Both the position numbers and the translations under genes were made by a program. A DNA stretch of 64,000 nt, from assembly GCF_014822185.1 (NCBI RefSeq), contig NZ_QVLR01000009.1:62001-126000 (forward strand). The letters run 5' to 3'. This DNA comes from Azoarcus sp. Aa7. GTDB lineage: Bacteria > Pseudomonadota > Gammaproteobacteria > Burkholderiales > Rhodocyclaceae. Below, one piece after another: positions 53,847-63,303 of the stretch (the first letter of the stretch is position 1; every line of letters begins with the position of its first letter). The notes beneath the pieces were generated by a model. It searched no databases, was not told where the DNA came from, and saw nothing but the letters and a program-made list of their open reading frames with translations.

Positions 53847-54797
53847 TCAGCGCGTGAGTTCGCCCGTCAGCTTCTTCAGGTCCAGCGTACGTGCACGCTC
53901 CGCGATTTCGGGCGCGTAGCGCTGCTGCAGGCCCTTGGCGTTGTCGAAGAGCTGGCCGAAGGCGGCCTTGAGCGCCGTCCCGTCCAGGCGCCGCCCGTCC
54001 GTGTAGTAGCGCTTCGCGACGTGTCCCAGCGCATAGGTCGTCGCGAAGGAAAACGCCGAACCGGTCGCCTCGCTGCCTATCGTGCGGCCGACCTTGCCGA
54101 GCACCTTGCCCAGCAGGCCGCCGACGAGCTTGCGGCCGAACTGCTCGACGTACTGCGAGGTGAGGCCGACGCCGACCGTCGCGAGAAAATCGGTAATGTG
54201 GCCACGGTCGAGCTCGAAGCCGTGGGCCTTGCCGACGCGATACACGAGGCGCGTCTGCAGCGGGATGATCGCCATCGACGCGAGCGACTCGGGCAGCAGT
54301 TCGAGCGCGCCGTTGAGGATCGCCGCATTCAGGATCATCTTGTCGAGTTCGGCCTGATCGGGCCCTGCAGGCGCAGCCGGCACCGGGACGGCAGGCATCT
54401 CCGGCAGGGGCTTGTCGACGGGCGCCCCGGCGAGCGCGTCGGCCTCGCTCACGATCGCGGCCGCCTCGCTGCGCCCGAGCTGCAACAGGGCGCCGAGACG
54501 CTCGAGGAAGGCCGTCTCGCCGGCATTATGTACGCCGTCGGCATCGCACACGCCGACCGCCATCTCGAAGGCGAGCTGGCGCAGCTCGGGCGTATCCAGC
54601 CCGGCAACGGCCTGCTCGAGCGTCACGCGCTTCAGCAGCACGTCCTGGTACAGCGACATGACGTCGAGGCCGGCACCGGCCGACAGCGACTCGGCCGTGC
54701 GTCGCACGTGGTCGCGTTCGCGCGGATCGTTGTGGCCGTCGGCAAAGGCCGCCATCAGGCAGATGGTGATCAGGGAGCGGTTCTGTTCGGGAGTCAT
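53847..54797 (-). CDS. TerB-like / DUF697-like protein
   Basis: A 316-residue protein in two parts. The N-terminal part (about 1-125) is an acidic helical TerB-like domain with ICLMAAFADGHNDPRERDHVRR and VCDADGVHNAGETAFLERLGALL, in which Asp/Glu clusters can bind a metal. A Pro/Ala linker (about 130-155) precedes a C-terminal DUF697-like domain (about 160-290) with GALELLPESLASMAIIPLQTRLVYRVGKAHG in pieces, and DFLATVGVGLTSQYVEQFGRKLVGG. The role is unknown; both halves occur in stress-related membrane proteins. ATG 54797 is chosen for its TerB N-terminus. Confidence 0.75.
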   Translation of the reverse strand: MTPEQNRSLITICLMAAFADGHNDPRERDHVRRTAESLSAGAGLDVMSLYQDVLLKRVTLEQAVAGLDTPELRQLAFEMAVGVCDADGVHNAGETAFLERLGALLQLGRSEAAAIVSEADALAGAPVDKPLPEMPAVPVPAAPAGPDQAELDKMILNAAILNGALELLPESLASMAIIPLQTRLVYRVGKAHGFELDRGHITDFLATVGVGLTSQYVEQFGRKLVGGLLGKVLGKVGRTIGSEATGSAFSFATTYALGHVAKRYYTDGRRLDGTALKAAFGQLFDNAKGLQQRYAPEIAERARTLDLKKLTGELTR

Positions 54798-54853
54798 ATT
54801 TTCTCTTCTCGCAACAACAATAGGGTTTTCAGTTGGGGGCAGACCGGACGATC

Positions 54854-56212
54854 TCAAGCGGCGGGCAGGACCAGCGCAGCACGCAGCCCGCCAGCCGGCG
54901 CCTGCCCCAGTTCGATACGGCCGCCGTAAAGCTGGGCGAGGTCGCGCACGATGCCGAGGCCGAGGCCGGAACCGGGCCTCTCTTCGTCGGCGCGCGCGCC
55001 GCGGGCGAACATCGCCTCGCGCGCGTCAGCCGGCAGGCCGGGGCCGTCGTCGTCGATGACGATCGCGACTTCACCTTCGCGCACGGAGACGCTCACCCCC
55101 ACCTCGCGTCGCGCCCACTTGCACGCGTTGTCGATGAGATTACCGAGCATTTCCTGCAGATCCTGCTCCTCGCCGCGGAAGACCGCATCGTCGGGAATCG
55201 CTTCGATCGCGAAGCGCAGATTGCGTTCCGCATGCACGCGCTGCATCACGCGCACCAGCCCCTCGACGGCCGGCCGCAGCGCGCTGCGCAGCCCCGGTAC
55301 CTGGGTAGCCGCGGCGGCACGCGCACGCGCGAGGTGGTAATCGACCTGGCGCTGGGCCGTCGCGACCTGCTCGGCCACGAGGCGCGCGAGGGCTCCCTCC
55401 TCGCGCAGCGCGGCATTGCCCAGCACCGCGAGCGGCGTCTTGATCGCGTGCGCGAGATTGCCGGCCTGCGTACGTGCGCGCTCGACGACCTCGGCATCGT
55501 GCTGCAGCACCGCGTTGAGTTCGTCTACCAACGGCCGGACCTCGTTCGGAAAGACGCCCGCGAGCCGCCGGCTGCGGCCGTCGCGCACCTCGGCAAGCTG
55601 CTCGCGCAGACGCTTCAGCGGGGCGAGGCCCACCGACACCTGCAGCAGCACCGCGGCGATCACGCCGGCCGCGAGCACGCCCAGCGCGATTACGAGGAGC
55701 CCGACGAACTCGCGCACCGGACTCGTCATGCCGCGCTCGTCGGCGGCGACGATCAGCCGCAGGGGCTGCGCGGCCGCTTCCTCCGGCCGCACGATGCGTT
55801 CCATCATCACCAGGCGTTCGCGATCCGGCCCGTCGATGCGATGCACATGCACCTCGCCGTCGCGCGGACCGTCGGCCGGAACGGCGAGCGTCGCATCCCA
55901 CAGGGAGCGCGAGCGCAGCACGCCACGCGCGGCGTCCCCGCCCTCGCGGTCCACCTGCCAATACAGCCCGGACAGGGGTTTGCGCAGGCGCGGGTCGCTC
56001 AGGTCGGTGCGCAGGGCCAAGCCCGCGTCGGGGGCGAGTTCGACGCTCGCGGTGAGCTGGTCGAGGTGGATGCGCAGCTCCGCCTCGAAGCGGTCCTCCA
56101 CGTGGCGGCGGAAGAGATCGCCGAGCACGCAGCCGGTGACGGTCAGCGTTCCCAGGATCCACACCAGGCTGCCGGCCAGCAGCCGCGCACGCAGCGAGCC
56201 CCGCCCGCTCAT
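54854..56212 (-). CDS. sensor histidine kinase (PhoQ-like)
   Basis: A 452-residue kinase with two transmembrane segments (about 13-35 and 170-190) around a periplasmic sensor, then HAMP and the H-box NLAHAIKTPLAVLGNA, in which HAIKTPLAVL is the PhoQ-type form. The ATPase has NLIDNACKWA, DDGPGLPADAREA and GSGLGLGIV. It overlaps the regulator's stop (ATGA); ATG 56221 is also possible. It forms an operon with the regulator and a PepSY protein and diverges from the SHP cytochrome operon. Confidence 0.9.
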   Translation of the reverse strand: MSGRGSLRARLLAGSLVWILGTLTVTGCVLGDLFRRHVEDRFEAELRIHLDQLTASVELAPDAGLALRTDLSDPRLRKPLSGLYWQVDREGGDAARGVLRSRSLWDATLAVPADGPRDGEVHVHRIDGPDRERLVMMERIVRPEEAAAQPLRLIVAADERGMTSPVREFVGLLVIALGVLAAGVIAAVLLQVSVGLAPLKRLREQLAEVRDGRSRRLAGVFPNEVRPLVDELNAVLQHDAEVVERARTQAGNLAHAIKTPLAVLGNAALREEGALARLVAEQVATAQRQVDYHLARARAAAATQVPGLRSALRPAVEGLVRVMQRVHAERNLRFAIEAIPDDAVFRGEEQDLQEMLGNLIDNACKWARREVGVSVSVREGEVAIVIDDDGPGLPADAREAMFARGARADEERPGSGLGLGIVRDLAQLYGGRIELGQAPAGGLRAALVLPAA

Positions 56213-56871
56213 TCCGGACATGCGAGGCGGTACCCCAGGCCGCGCACGGTCTCGATCAGGCCCGGCGGCAGCTTCTTGCGCAGACGCCCGACGAAGACCT
56301 CGATCGTGTTCGAGTCGCGCTCGAAGTCCTGCGCATAGATGTGCTCGGTCAGCTCGGCGCGCGACACGACCTCCCCTTGGCGGTGCATCAGGTAGCTCAG
56401 CACGCGCAGCTCGTGGCTGGTCAGCGTCACCGCCTGCCCTTCGACCGTGACGCGCCCGCCGCGCGTGTCGAGCAGCACCGGGCCGCAGCGCAGCTCGGCG
56501 CTCGCATGCCCCGCACTGCGCCGGATCAGCGCGCGCAGGCGGGCGAGCAGTTCCTCCATGTGGAAGGGCTTGGTCAGGTAATCGTCGGCACCGGCGTCGA
56601 TGCCGGCGACCTTCTCGTGCCAGTTGTCGCGTGCGGTCAGGATCAGCACCGGCATCGTCCGCCCCGCCGCGCGCCACTTCTTCAGCACCGTCAGCCCGTC
56701 CATCTGCGGCAGGCCGAGGTCCAGCACGACCGCATCGAGCGCTTCGACCTCGCCCATGAAATGCGCATCGCGCCCGTTGTCGGCGCAATCGACCGCATAG
56801 CCCGCCTCGCGCAGCGCCTGTGCGAGCTGCGCCGCCAGCGTCGGCTCGTCTTCCACGACGAGGATGTGCAT
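56209..56871 (-). CDS. OmpR-family response regulator (PhoP-like)
   Basis: A 220-residue regulator: receiver (MHILVVEDEPTLAAQLAQAL, VVLDLGLPQMDGL with phosphoacceptor Asp, ILTARDNWHEKVAGIDAGADDY in pieces, LTKPFHMEEL) and a winged helix (LTSHELRVLSYLMHRQG, DSNTIEVFVGRLRKKL, VRGLGYRLACPE). The HEKVAGIDAGADDYLTKPFHMEE stretch in pieces is typical of PhoP. It is coupled to the PepSY gene (TGATG) upstream. The array at 57276-57314 is a likely binding site. Confidence 0.92.
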   Translation of the reverse strand: MHILVVEDEPTLAAQLAQALREAGYAVDCADNGRDAHFMGEVEALDAVVLDLGLPQMDGLTVLKKWRAAGRTMPVLILTARDNWHEKVAGIDAGADDYLTKPFHMEELLARLRALIRRSAGHASAELRCGPVLLDTRGGRVTVEGQAVTLTSHELRVLSYLMHRQGEVVSRAELTEHIYAQDFERDSNTIEVFVGRLRKKLPPGLIETVRGLGYRLACPE

Positions 56872-57206
56872 CAGCGCTTCCCTCCCTTGCCGTCGCGCGA
56901 ACGGACGCCGAGCACGGATCCGTCGCGCGCATCGACGTCCAGCCGCACGAGCGCGCCGCCGCTGCGCAGCAGGCGGATCTCGTAGATCCAGCGCCCGTGC
57001 TCGCGTTCGAGCTCGACCTCGACGACTTTGCCCGGATGCTCGCGCTCGACCTTGTCGAGGATAGTGCGCAGCGGCAGCACCTCCCCGCGCTCGAGGGCCG
57101 CACGCGCGCGGTCATGATCGTGGTCGTCACCGCCGGCCGCGACCGGACCGATCGACAAGACTGCGACGACCATCCCCACGACAGCCGATGTCACAAGCGC
57201 GCGCAT
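56871..57206 (-). CDS. PepSY-domain periplasmic protein
   Basis: A 111-residue exported protein with a signal peptide (about 1-24). The mature part has HDHDRARAALERGEVLPL, ILDKVEREHPGKVVEVELER and IYEIRLLRSGGALVRLDVDARDG in pieces, which is the PepSY fold. PepSY proteins next to two-component systems may modulate the kinase. Its His/Asp-rich N-terminus (GGDDHDHD) could bind metal. It is the first gene of the operon, one base overlapping the regulator. Confidence 0.85.
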   Translation of the reverse strand: MRALVTSAVVGMVVAVLSIGPVAAGGDDHDHDRARAALERGEVLPLRTILDKVEREHPGKVVEVELEREHGRWIYEIRLLRSGGALVRLDVDARDGSVLGVRSRDGKGGKR

Positions 57207-57275
57207 CGATTCCTCCCATCCAGGCCGCGCGCACCGTGCGCGCCGCCCTCCGGCATCCGTTGTAGGGCTGTCCGA

Positions 57276-57314
57276 CTGAACCGCAGCTGAACGCCGTCTT
57301 CACCGTGCGTTCAG
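57276..57314. promoter_or_regulatory. 11-bp-spaced operator array between PepSY-PhoPQ-like and SHP operons
   Basis: CTGAAC (57276), CTGAAC (57287), CTTCAC (57298) and GTTCAG (57309) start exactly 11 bases apart. The outer elements are inverted, so both divergent transcripts may be controlled. The array lies 70 bases from the PepSY start and 95 from the SHP-like start. Confidence 0.55.
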
Positions 57315-57408
57315 GCTCCGCCGCGCAAAGTACGTTCCGAAGCCAGAGCGGACACTCCGGCGATCCGATTCCAAAGACATTGTTCCACCATCAGCGAAAG
57401 GAGCAAAC

Positions 57409-57822
57409 ATGCAAAGCCACTCCCTGCGGATGTTCCTGGCCGGCGCCGCCTTGCTCGCGAGCGGATTCGCCAGCGCGGAGACGCCCGCCGACTTCCTCTC
57501 CCGCTATCAGACCGAGGCGCGGCAATCCGCGCCGGGCTTCAGCGCGTCGGCCGAACGCGGCGAAAAGTTCTTCACCGCCACGCACGGCGGCGAGTGGAGC
57601 TGCTCCACCTGCCACACCAAAAATCCCGCGGCACGCGGCAAGCACGCCAGCACCGGCAAGGCGATCGAGCCGATGGCGCCGGCAGCCAATCCCGAGCGCC
57701 TCGCGAGCACTCGCGCAGTCGAGAAGTGGTTCGGGCGCAACTGCAAGGACGTGCTCGGCCGCACCTGCACGCCCGCAGAGAAGGCCGACGTCGTCGCCTG
57801 GCTGATGAATTCCCCCCGCTGA
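57409..57822 (+). CDS. SHP-like (DUF1924) monohaem cytochrome c
   Basis: A 137-residue periplasmic cytochrome with signal peptide (about 1-23), one haem site CSTCH at 65-69 and the DUF1924 tail. Asn111-Cys112 followed by Cys120 (GRNCKDVLGRTC) fits the sphaeroides haem protein (SHP), in which an Asn is the weak distal ligand and a nearby disulfide is formed. SHP binds oxygen or nitric oxide when reduced. AAAGGAG precedes the ATG by five bases. The diheme cytochrome and cytochrome b561 follow. The Asn assignment is by analogy. Confidence 0.85.
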   Translation: MQSHSLRMFLAGAALLASGFASAETPADFLSRYQTEARQSAPGFSASAERGEKFFTATHGGEWSCSTCHTKNPAARGKHASTGKAIEPMAPAANPERLASTRAVEKWFGRNCKDVLGRTCTPAEKADVVAWLMNSPR

Positions 57823-57842
57823 CCCACACGGAGCGCCACAAC

Positions 57843-58358
57843 ATGACCGCCACCTTCCCCGCCCGCGCCCTGCGCGCACTCGCCCTTGCCATCGCCGCCG
57901 GCGCAGCCGGCCTCGCGCTCGCCGACGACGACGAAAACAAGCGCCTGAACATCAATCACCCCGAGTATCGCAGCGAATGCGGCAGCTGCCACATTGCCTT
58001 CCCGCCCGCGCTGCTGGGCGCCGACTCGTGGCGCGCAATGATGGCCGGGCTCGACAAGCACTTCGGCTCCGACGCCAGCCTCGACGCCGAAACCTCTGCA
58101 GTGATCACGAAGTTCCTCGTCGCCAACGCCGCGCGGCGCGACTCCGCCGGCAGCGACGGCCGCCCGCTGCTGCGCATCAGCGACACCCGCTGGTTCCGCA
58201 AGGAGCACCGCGACGGCCACGACGGCATCACGCCCGGCATCTTCCGCAGCGAGGCCGTCAAGAGCGCCGCCAACTGCGCCGCCTGCCACCGCAACGCCGC
58301 CGCGGGCGACTTCAGCGAACGCGACATCCGCATCCCGAAAAACGGAGCCCGCTCATGA
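57843..58358 (+). CDS. diheme cytochrome c (DHC-like)
   Basis: A 171-residue periplasmic cytochrome with signal peptide (about 1-27) and two haem sites, CGSCH at 46-50 and CAACH at 145-149. This arrangement fits the diheme cytochrome that reduces SHP. The stretch LNINHPEYRSECGSCHIAFPP, in pieces, is typical. Its stop overlaps the cytochrome b start (ATGA). The operon would pass electrons from quinol through b561 and this protein to SHP. Confidence 0.88.
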   Translation: MTATFPARALRALALAIAAGAAGLALADDDENKRLNINHPEYRSECGSCHIAFPPALLGADSWRAMMAGLDKHFGSDASLDAETSAVITKFLVANAARRDSAGSDGRPLLRISDTRWFRKEHRDGHDGITPGIFRSEAVKSAANCAACHRNAAAGDFSERDIRIPKNGARS

Positions 58359-59089
58359 ACACCAGCATCACCTCATCGAGCGCCGCAGACGGGACATCGC
58401 GGGCCGCCGACACGGCCACCACCGTGCGCGTGTGGGACGTCCCGACGCGCGTCTTCCACTGGAGCTTCGCGCTGTGCTTCGCCGGCGCCTGGCTGACGTC
58501 CGACTCCGAACGGCTGCGCGACCTGCACGTGATGCTCGGCTACACCTTCGCCGGTCTCGCCGTGTTCCGCCTGCTGTGGGGCCTCGTCGGCACCCGCTAC
58601 GCACGCTTCGCGAGCTTCATCTATTCCCCGCGCGAACTCGTGTCCTACCTGAAATCGCTGCTGGCGATGAAGCCTCGGCATTACCTCGGCCACAACCCCG
58701 CCGGCGCTGTCGCGATCTTCGCGATGCTGGGCCTGGGCGCGCTGATCGCCCTGAGCGGCTTTGCGACCTATCAGGACATTGGCGGCGAATGGCTCGAGAA
58801 ACTGCACGAAGGGGCCGCCAGCACCATGCTCGCCATCGTCTTCGTGCATATCGCCGGAGTCCTCGTCAGCAGCCTGCTGCACCGCGAGAACCTCGCGCGC
58901 GCGATGCTCACCGGCCGCAAGTCCGGCAAGCCAGCCGAGAGCATCCGCCACGCGCACCGCTTCGTCGGCACGGCCCTCCTGGTCGCCGTGCTGGGCTTCT
59001 GGTGGGCCTACCAGAGCGGCGCGGCCGACGCGTGGCTGCCGCAGCCCACCACGACCGCCGACGCGCGGGACCGGCACCACGACGACTAG
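58355..59089 (+). CDS. cytochrome b561 family protein
   Basis: A 244-residue membrane protein with four or more transmembrane helices. Candidate haem ligands are His in VWDVPTRVFHWSFAL, DLHVMLGYTFAG, IVFVHIAGVLVSSLLHREN and HAHRFVGTALL. VWDxPTRxFHW is the signature of the cytochrome b561 (Ni/Fe-hydrogenase-type) domain. A disordered Ser/Ala/Thr-rich N-terminus (about 1-25) is unusual. It is the quinol-side partner in the SHP-DHC operon. Confidence 0.9.
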   Translation: MNTSITSSSAADGTSRAADTATTVRVWDVPTRVFHWSFALCFAGAWLTSDSERLRDLHVMLGYTFAGLAVFRLLWGLVGTRYARFASFIYSPRELVSYLKSLLAMKPRHYLGHNPAGAVAIFAMLGLGALIALSGFATYQDIGGEWLEKLHEGAASTMLAIVFVHIAGVLVSSLLHRENLARAMLTGRKSGKPAESIRHAHRFVGTALLVAVLGFWWAYQSGAADAWLPQPTTTADARDRHHDD

Positions 59090-59221
59090 GCGGGCATCTC
59101 ACCCGCGCCTGCGCAGGCCGCTCCGGCTTCCCGGCCCGAGCGGCCATTCGTGCGTCCCGGCTGTCACCGATGGATAGCCGGCGGCAATCGCCCCCATATC
59201 CCGCGAGCGGTCGCTCCGTCC

Positions 59222-59251
59222 TTGCGTTCGGCCAAATCCACGGTTTATAGT
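59222..59251 (+). promoter_or_regulatory. leuA promoter
   Basis: TTGCGT (59222-59227) and TATAGT (59246-59251) are separated by 18 bases. The predicted start, seven to eight bases on, falls at or just before the ATG of the leader peptide at 59259. Confidence 0.55.
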
Positions 59252-59258
59252 CGTAAAT

Positions 59259-59351
59259 ATGAACTCCGTCAGCGACCACCTCCTCCTGTCGCTACGCCTT
59301 CTCCCGGCGGGCCTGCTGCTGCTCGGTCCGCTGCTGCGCCCCGCGCGCTAA
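59259..59351 (+). CDS. leucine-rich leader peptide of leuA
   Basis: A 30-codon frame, ATG to TAA, that reads [20 protein letters not shown] and ends [10 protein letters not shown]: twelve of 30 residues are Leu, with runs LLL, LL, LLLL and LL. It has no Shine-Dalgarno sequence and seems to start at the transcription start, so it may be translated leaderless. Leu codons 8-10 (CTCCTCCTG) contain CTCCTG (59283-59288), exactly complementary to the leuA ribosome site CAGGAG (59438-59443). This suggests a translational attenuator. The peptide itself has no other likely role. Confidence 0.65.
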   Translation: MNSVSDHLLLSLRLLPAGLLLLGPLLRPAR

Positions 59352-59449
59352 ATCAGACCCCCTCCCCTCGTGTTGTCCGACTTCCGCCAGCGTCCCGACG
59401 CAGGCCGCTTGTCATATCCGGTATTCCAACCTCCCAGCAGGAGCCGACG

Positions 59450-60985
59450 ATGAAAGACCAGTTGATCATTTTCGATACCACCTTGCGCGACGGCGAACAG
59501 AGCCCGGGTGCCTCGATGACACAGGAAGAAAAGCTGCGCATCGCCCGTCAGCTCGAACGCATGCGCGTCGACGTGATCGAGGCGGGCTTCCCCGCGGCGT
59601 CGAACGGCGACTTCGAAGCGGTCCGCGCGATCGCCGAGACGATCAAGGAATCGACCGTGTGCGCGCTGGCCCGCGCCAACGAAAACGACATCCGGCGCTC
59701 CGGCGAAGCGATCCGCCCCGCCGCGCGCGGCCGCATCCATACCTTCATCGCGACCAGCCCGATCCACATGGAGAAGAAGCTGCGCATGACGCCCGATCAA
59801 GTCGTCGAGCAGGCGGTGAAGGCGATCGGCTGGGCCAGGGAATACACCGACGACATCGAGTTCTCCGCCGAGGATGCCGGCCGCTCCGAGATCGACTTCC
59901 TCGTGCGCATCTTCACGGCGGTCATCGAGGCGGGCGCGAAGACGATCAACGTCCCCGACACGGTCGGCTACAACGTGCCGACGCAGTACGCGAACACCCT
60001 CCGCACCCTGATCGAGCGCGTGCCCGACTCCGACAAGGTGATCTGGTCGGTGCACTGCCACAACGACCTCGGCCTCGCGGTCGCCAACTCGCTGGCCGCG
60101 GTGCTGGCCGGCGCACGCCAGGTCGAATGCACGATCAACGGCCTCGGCGAACGGGCCGGAAACGCCGCGCTCGAGGAAATCGTCATGGCCGTGCGCACCC
60201 GCCAGGACGTCTTCCCCTGCGACACGCGCATCGACACAACGCAGATCGTCCCCGCCTCCAAGCTCGTGTCCGGCGTCACCGGCTTCCCGGTGCAGCCCAA
60301 CAAGGCCATCGTCGGCGCCAACGCCTTCTCGCACGAATCCGGCATCCACCAGGACGGAGTGCTCAAGCACCGCGAGACCTACGAGATCATGCGCGCCGAG
60401 GACGTGGGCTGGGGTGCCAACAAGCTCGTGCTCGGCAAGCACTCGGGCCGCAACGCCTTCCGCAGCCGCCTGCAGGAGATCGGCATCGTCGTCGCGTCGG
60501 AGGATCAGCTGAACCACGCCTTCGCGCACTTCAAGGAGCTCGCCGACAAGAAGCACGAGATCTTCGACGAAGACCTCCACGCGCTGATGAGCGATGAGGG
60601 CGTCACCCCCGAGCACGAGCACTTCCGCCTGCTCGCCTCGCGCTTCCACTCGGAGACCGGCGAAACCCCGCAGGCCGAACTCACGATCGCCGTCGGCGGC
60701 AAGGAAACCCGCACCAGCGCCCAGGGGTCGGGCCCGGTCGACGCCGCCTTCAAGGCGATCGAGGCGGTCGCCAAGAGCGGCACCGAACTGCTGCTGTACT
60801 CGGTGAACGCGATCACCACCGGCACCGACGCGCAGGGCGAAGTGACCGTGCGCCTGGCGCAGGACGGCAAGATCGTGAACGGCCAGGGCGCCGATACCGA
60901 CATCATCGTCGCATCGGCGAAGGCCTACCTCAACGCACTGAACAAGCTGCACGGCAAGTTCGAGAAACTGAACCCGCAGCTCTGA
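59450..60985 (+). CDS. leuA: 2-isopropylmalate synthase
   Basis: Condenses acetyl-CoA with 2-ketoisovalerate, the first committed step to leucine. The 511-residue protein begins [20 protein letters not shown] with the metal Asp and Arg, and has [20 protein letters not shown] and the [20 protein letters not shown] block, in pieces. The C-terminal regulatory domain (about 390-511) binds leucine. CAGGAG lies six bases before ATG 59450; a long in-frame upstream extension (from 59150) is rejected because it does not resemble LeuA. A leucine-rich leader precedes it. Confidence 0.97.
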   Translation: MKDQLIIFDTTLRDGEQSPGASMTQEEKLRIARQLERMRVDVIEAGFPAASNGDFEAVRAIAETIKESTVCALARANENDIRRSGEAIRPAARGRIHTFIATSPIHMEKKLRMTPDQVVEQAVKAIGWAREYTDDIEFSAEDAGRSEIDFLVRIFTAVIEAGAKTINVPDTVGYNVPTQYANTLRTLIERVPDSDKVIWSVHCHNDLGLAVANSLAAVLAGARQVECTINGLGERAGNAALEEIVMAVRTRQDVFPCDTRIDTTQIVPASKLVSGVTGFPVQPNKAIVGANAFSHESGIHQDGVLKHRETYEIMRAEDVGWGANKLVLGKHSGRNAFRSRLQEIGIVVASEDQLNHAFAHFKELADKKHEIFDEDLHALMSDEGVTPEHEHFRLLASRFHSETGETPQAELTIAVGGKETRTSAQGSGPVDAAFKAIEAVAKSGTELLLYSVNAITTGTDAQGEVTVRLAQDGKIVNGQGADTDIIVASAKAYLNALNKLHGKFEKLNPQL

Positions 60986-61026
60986 CCGGGTGCGGGCCGC
61001 GGGCAATCGTCCGCAGCCCGCACCGG
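60986..61026. terminator. strong hairpin between convergent leuA and DUF2069 genes
   Basis: Two stacked stems (GGTGCGGGC / GCCCGCACC and inner GCGG / CCGC) form a long GC-rich hairpin right after the leuA stop. There is no U-run on either strand, so intrinsic termination is uncertain. Confidence 0.4.
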
Positions 61027-61052
61027 ACGGGATCCGGTCGCCCCGTACCGGA

Positions 61053-62038
<986 letters not shown>

Positions 62039-62079
62039 TTATAGCCGCCCCTTCAGCCCCGCCCGACCGCACCCTCTGC

Positions 62080-63303
62080 ATGCCCGCCGTGCCGTTGAAC
62101 TCCGCGCGCGATTTCCTGCGCCTACTCGCACAACGCTTCGTCGCGACCCGCTGTCCGCAGGTCGCCGGAAGCCTCGCCTTCACGACACTGCTCGCGCTGG
62201 TGCCCCTCGTCACCGTCGTGATCGCGCTCTTCAGCAACTTCCCGGCGTTCTCCGAGCTCGGAACTTCGCTGAAGATCTTCCTGCTCGAAAACCTCCTGCC
62301 CGACCGTGCCGGCAAGATCATCGCCACCTACGCCTTCCAGTTTTCGCAGAAGGCCGCCAAGCTCACGCTGATCGGCACCGGCGCGCTGGTCGTCACCGCA
62401 CTGATGCTGCTGATGACGATAGACCGCGTGTTCAACCAGATCTGGGGCGTGCACCGCCCGCGTCCGCTGCTCACGCGCCTGACCGTGCACTGGTCGACCC
62501 TCACGCTGGGCCCGGTCGCGCTCGGCGCCAGCGCGCTCGCGACCGGCCACCTCGTCGCCAGCTCCGTCGCCCTCGCCGGCCAGGGTTCCTGGGTCGTCGA
62601 AGCCTTCTCGACGCTGGTGTCGGCAGCGCTGCTGTGCGTCGTGTTCACCTTCCTCTACTACGCGATCCCCAACCACAAGGTGCGCCCGACCCATGCGCTC
62701 GCCGGCGGTACCACCGCGGCGTTGGCCTTCCTGCTGATGCAGCAGCTCTTCGCCCTCTTCCTCGCGCGCATCCCGACCTACACGCTGATTTACGGCACCT
62801 TTGCGACCGTGCCGATCTTCCTGCTGTGGCTCTACCTGTCGTGGGTCGTGATCCTGCTCGGGGCGATCCTGTGCGCGTCGCTGCCCGGCTTCTTCGAACG
62901 TACGCGCGTGCTCGCCCCCTTCGCCGGCGACCGTGCGTGGGCGGCGACCACGGTATTGACGATGCTCGCGCGCGCGCAGGCCGAAGGCCGCACCGTAGCA
63001 TTCGAACCGCTCGTCGGAGCGGCCCGCCTCAACGGCAACGAAGGCGAAAGCCTGCTCGGCGAGCTGTGCGAGGCCGGCTGGGTCGCCCGCACCGAGGACG
63101 GCAACTGGCTGCTCACACGCGACGCCGCCGGCATCGGGCTCGCCGACGTGCTGTGCCGGCTCGCGCTGTCACCCGCAGCGTGGCGCAAGGCCGGCCGCAA
63201 CGACCTGTCGCGCGACACCGCCGAACGCATCGAGACCGCATTGCGCGCCGCGGACATCTCGATCGCGGCACTCGCCGCGGAGAGAACCCAAGTGAGAAGC
63301 TAA
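62080..63303 (+). CDS. YihY family inner-membrane protein
   Basis: A 407-residue protein with six transmembrane helices in the N-terminal 280 residues (SLAFTTLLALVPLVTVVIAL, then LIYGTFATVPIFLLWLYLSW and VILLGAILCASLP) and a soluble C-terminal region (about 285-405) that resembles a winged helix. The family was once called RNase BN but is a membrane protein of uncertain role. No clear ribosome site is seen. Its TAA stop shares bases with the TAG of the convergent gene. Confidence 0.88.
   Translation: MPAVPLNSARDFLRLLAQRFVATRCPQVAGSLAFTTLLALVPLVTVVIALFSNFPAFSELGTSLKIFLLENLLPDRAGKIIATYAFQFSQKAAKLTLIGTGALVVTALMLLMTIDRVFNQIWGVHRPRPLLTRLTVHWSTLTLGPVALGASALATGHLVASSVALAGQGSWVVEAFSTLVSAALLCVVFTFLYYAIPNHKVRPTHALAGGTTAALAFLLMQQLFALFLARIPTYTLIYGTFATVPIFLLWLYLSWVVILLGAILCASLPGFFERTRVLAPFAGDRAWAATTVLTMLARAQAEGRTVAFEPLVGAARLNGNEGESLLGELCEAGWVARTEDGNWLLTRDAAGIGLADVLCRLALSPAAWRKAGRNDLSRDTAERIETALRAADISIAALAAERTQVRS

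Larger units (their letters stand above)
59090..59449. other. 360-bp region upstream of leuA
   Basis: The left part (59090-59220) shows no gene. A promoter and a leucine-rich leader peptide lie at 59222-59351. The stretch 59352-59437 between leader and leuA has no strong terminator with a U-run, only a small hairpin around 59390-59402. Confidence 0.5.

Noticed and set aside
59150-59449. N-terminal extension of LeuA to 59150
   Set aside because: Not like LeuA; the ATG at 59450 has an SD and gives the family N-terminus. The region holds the promoter and leader peptide.
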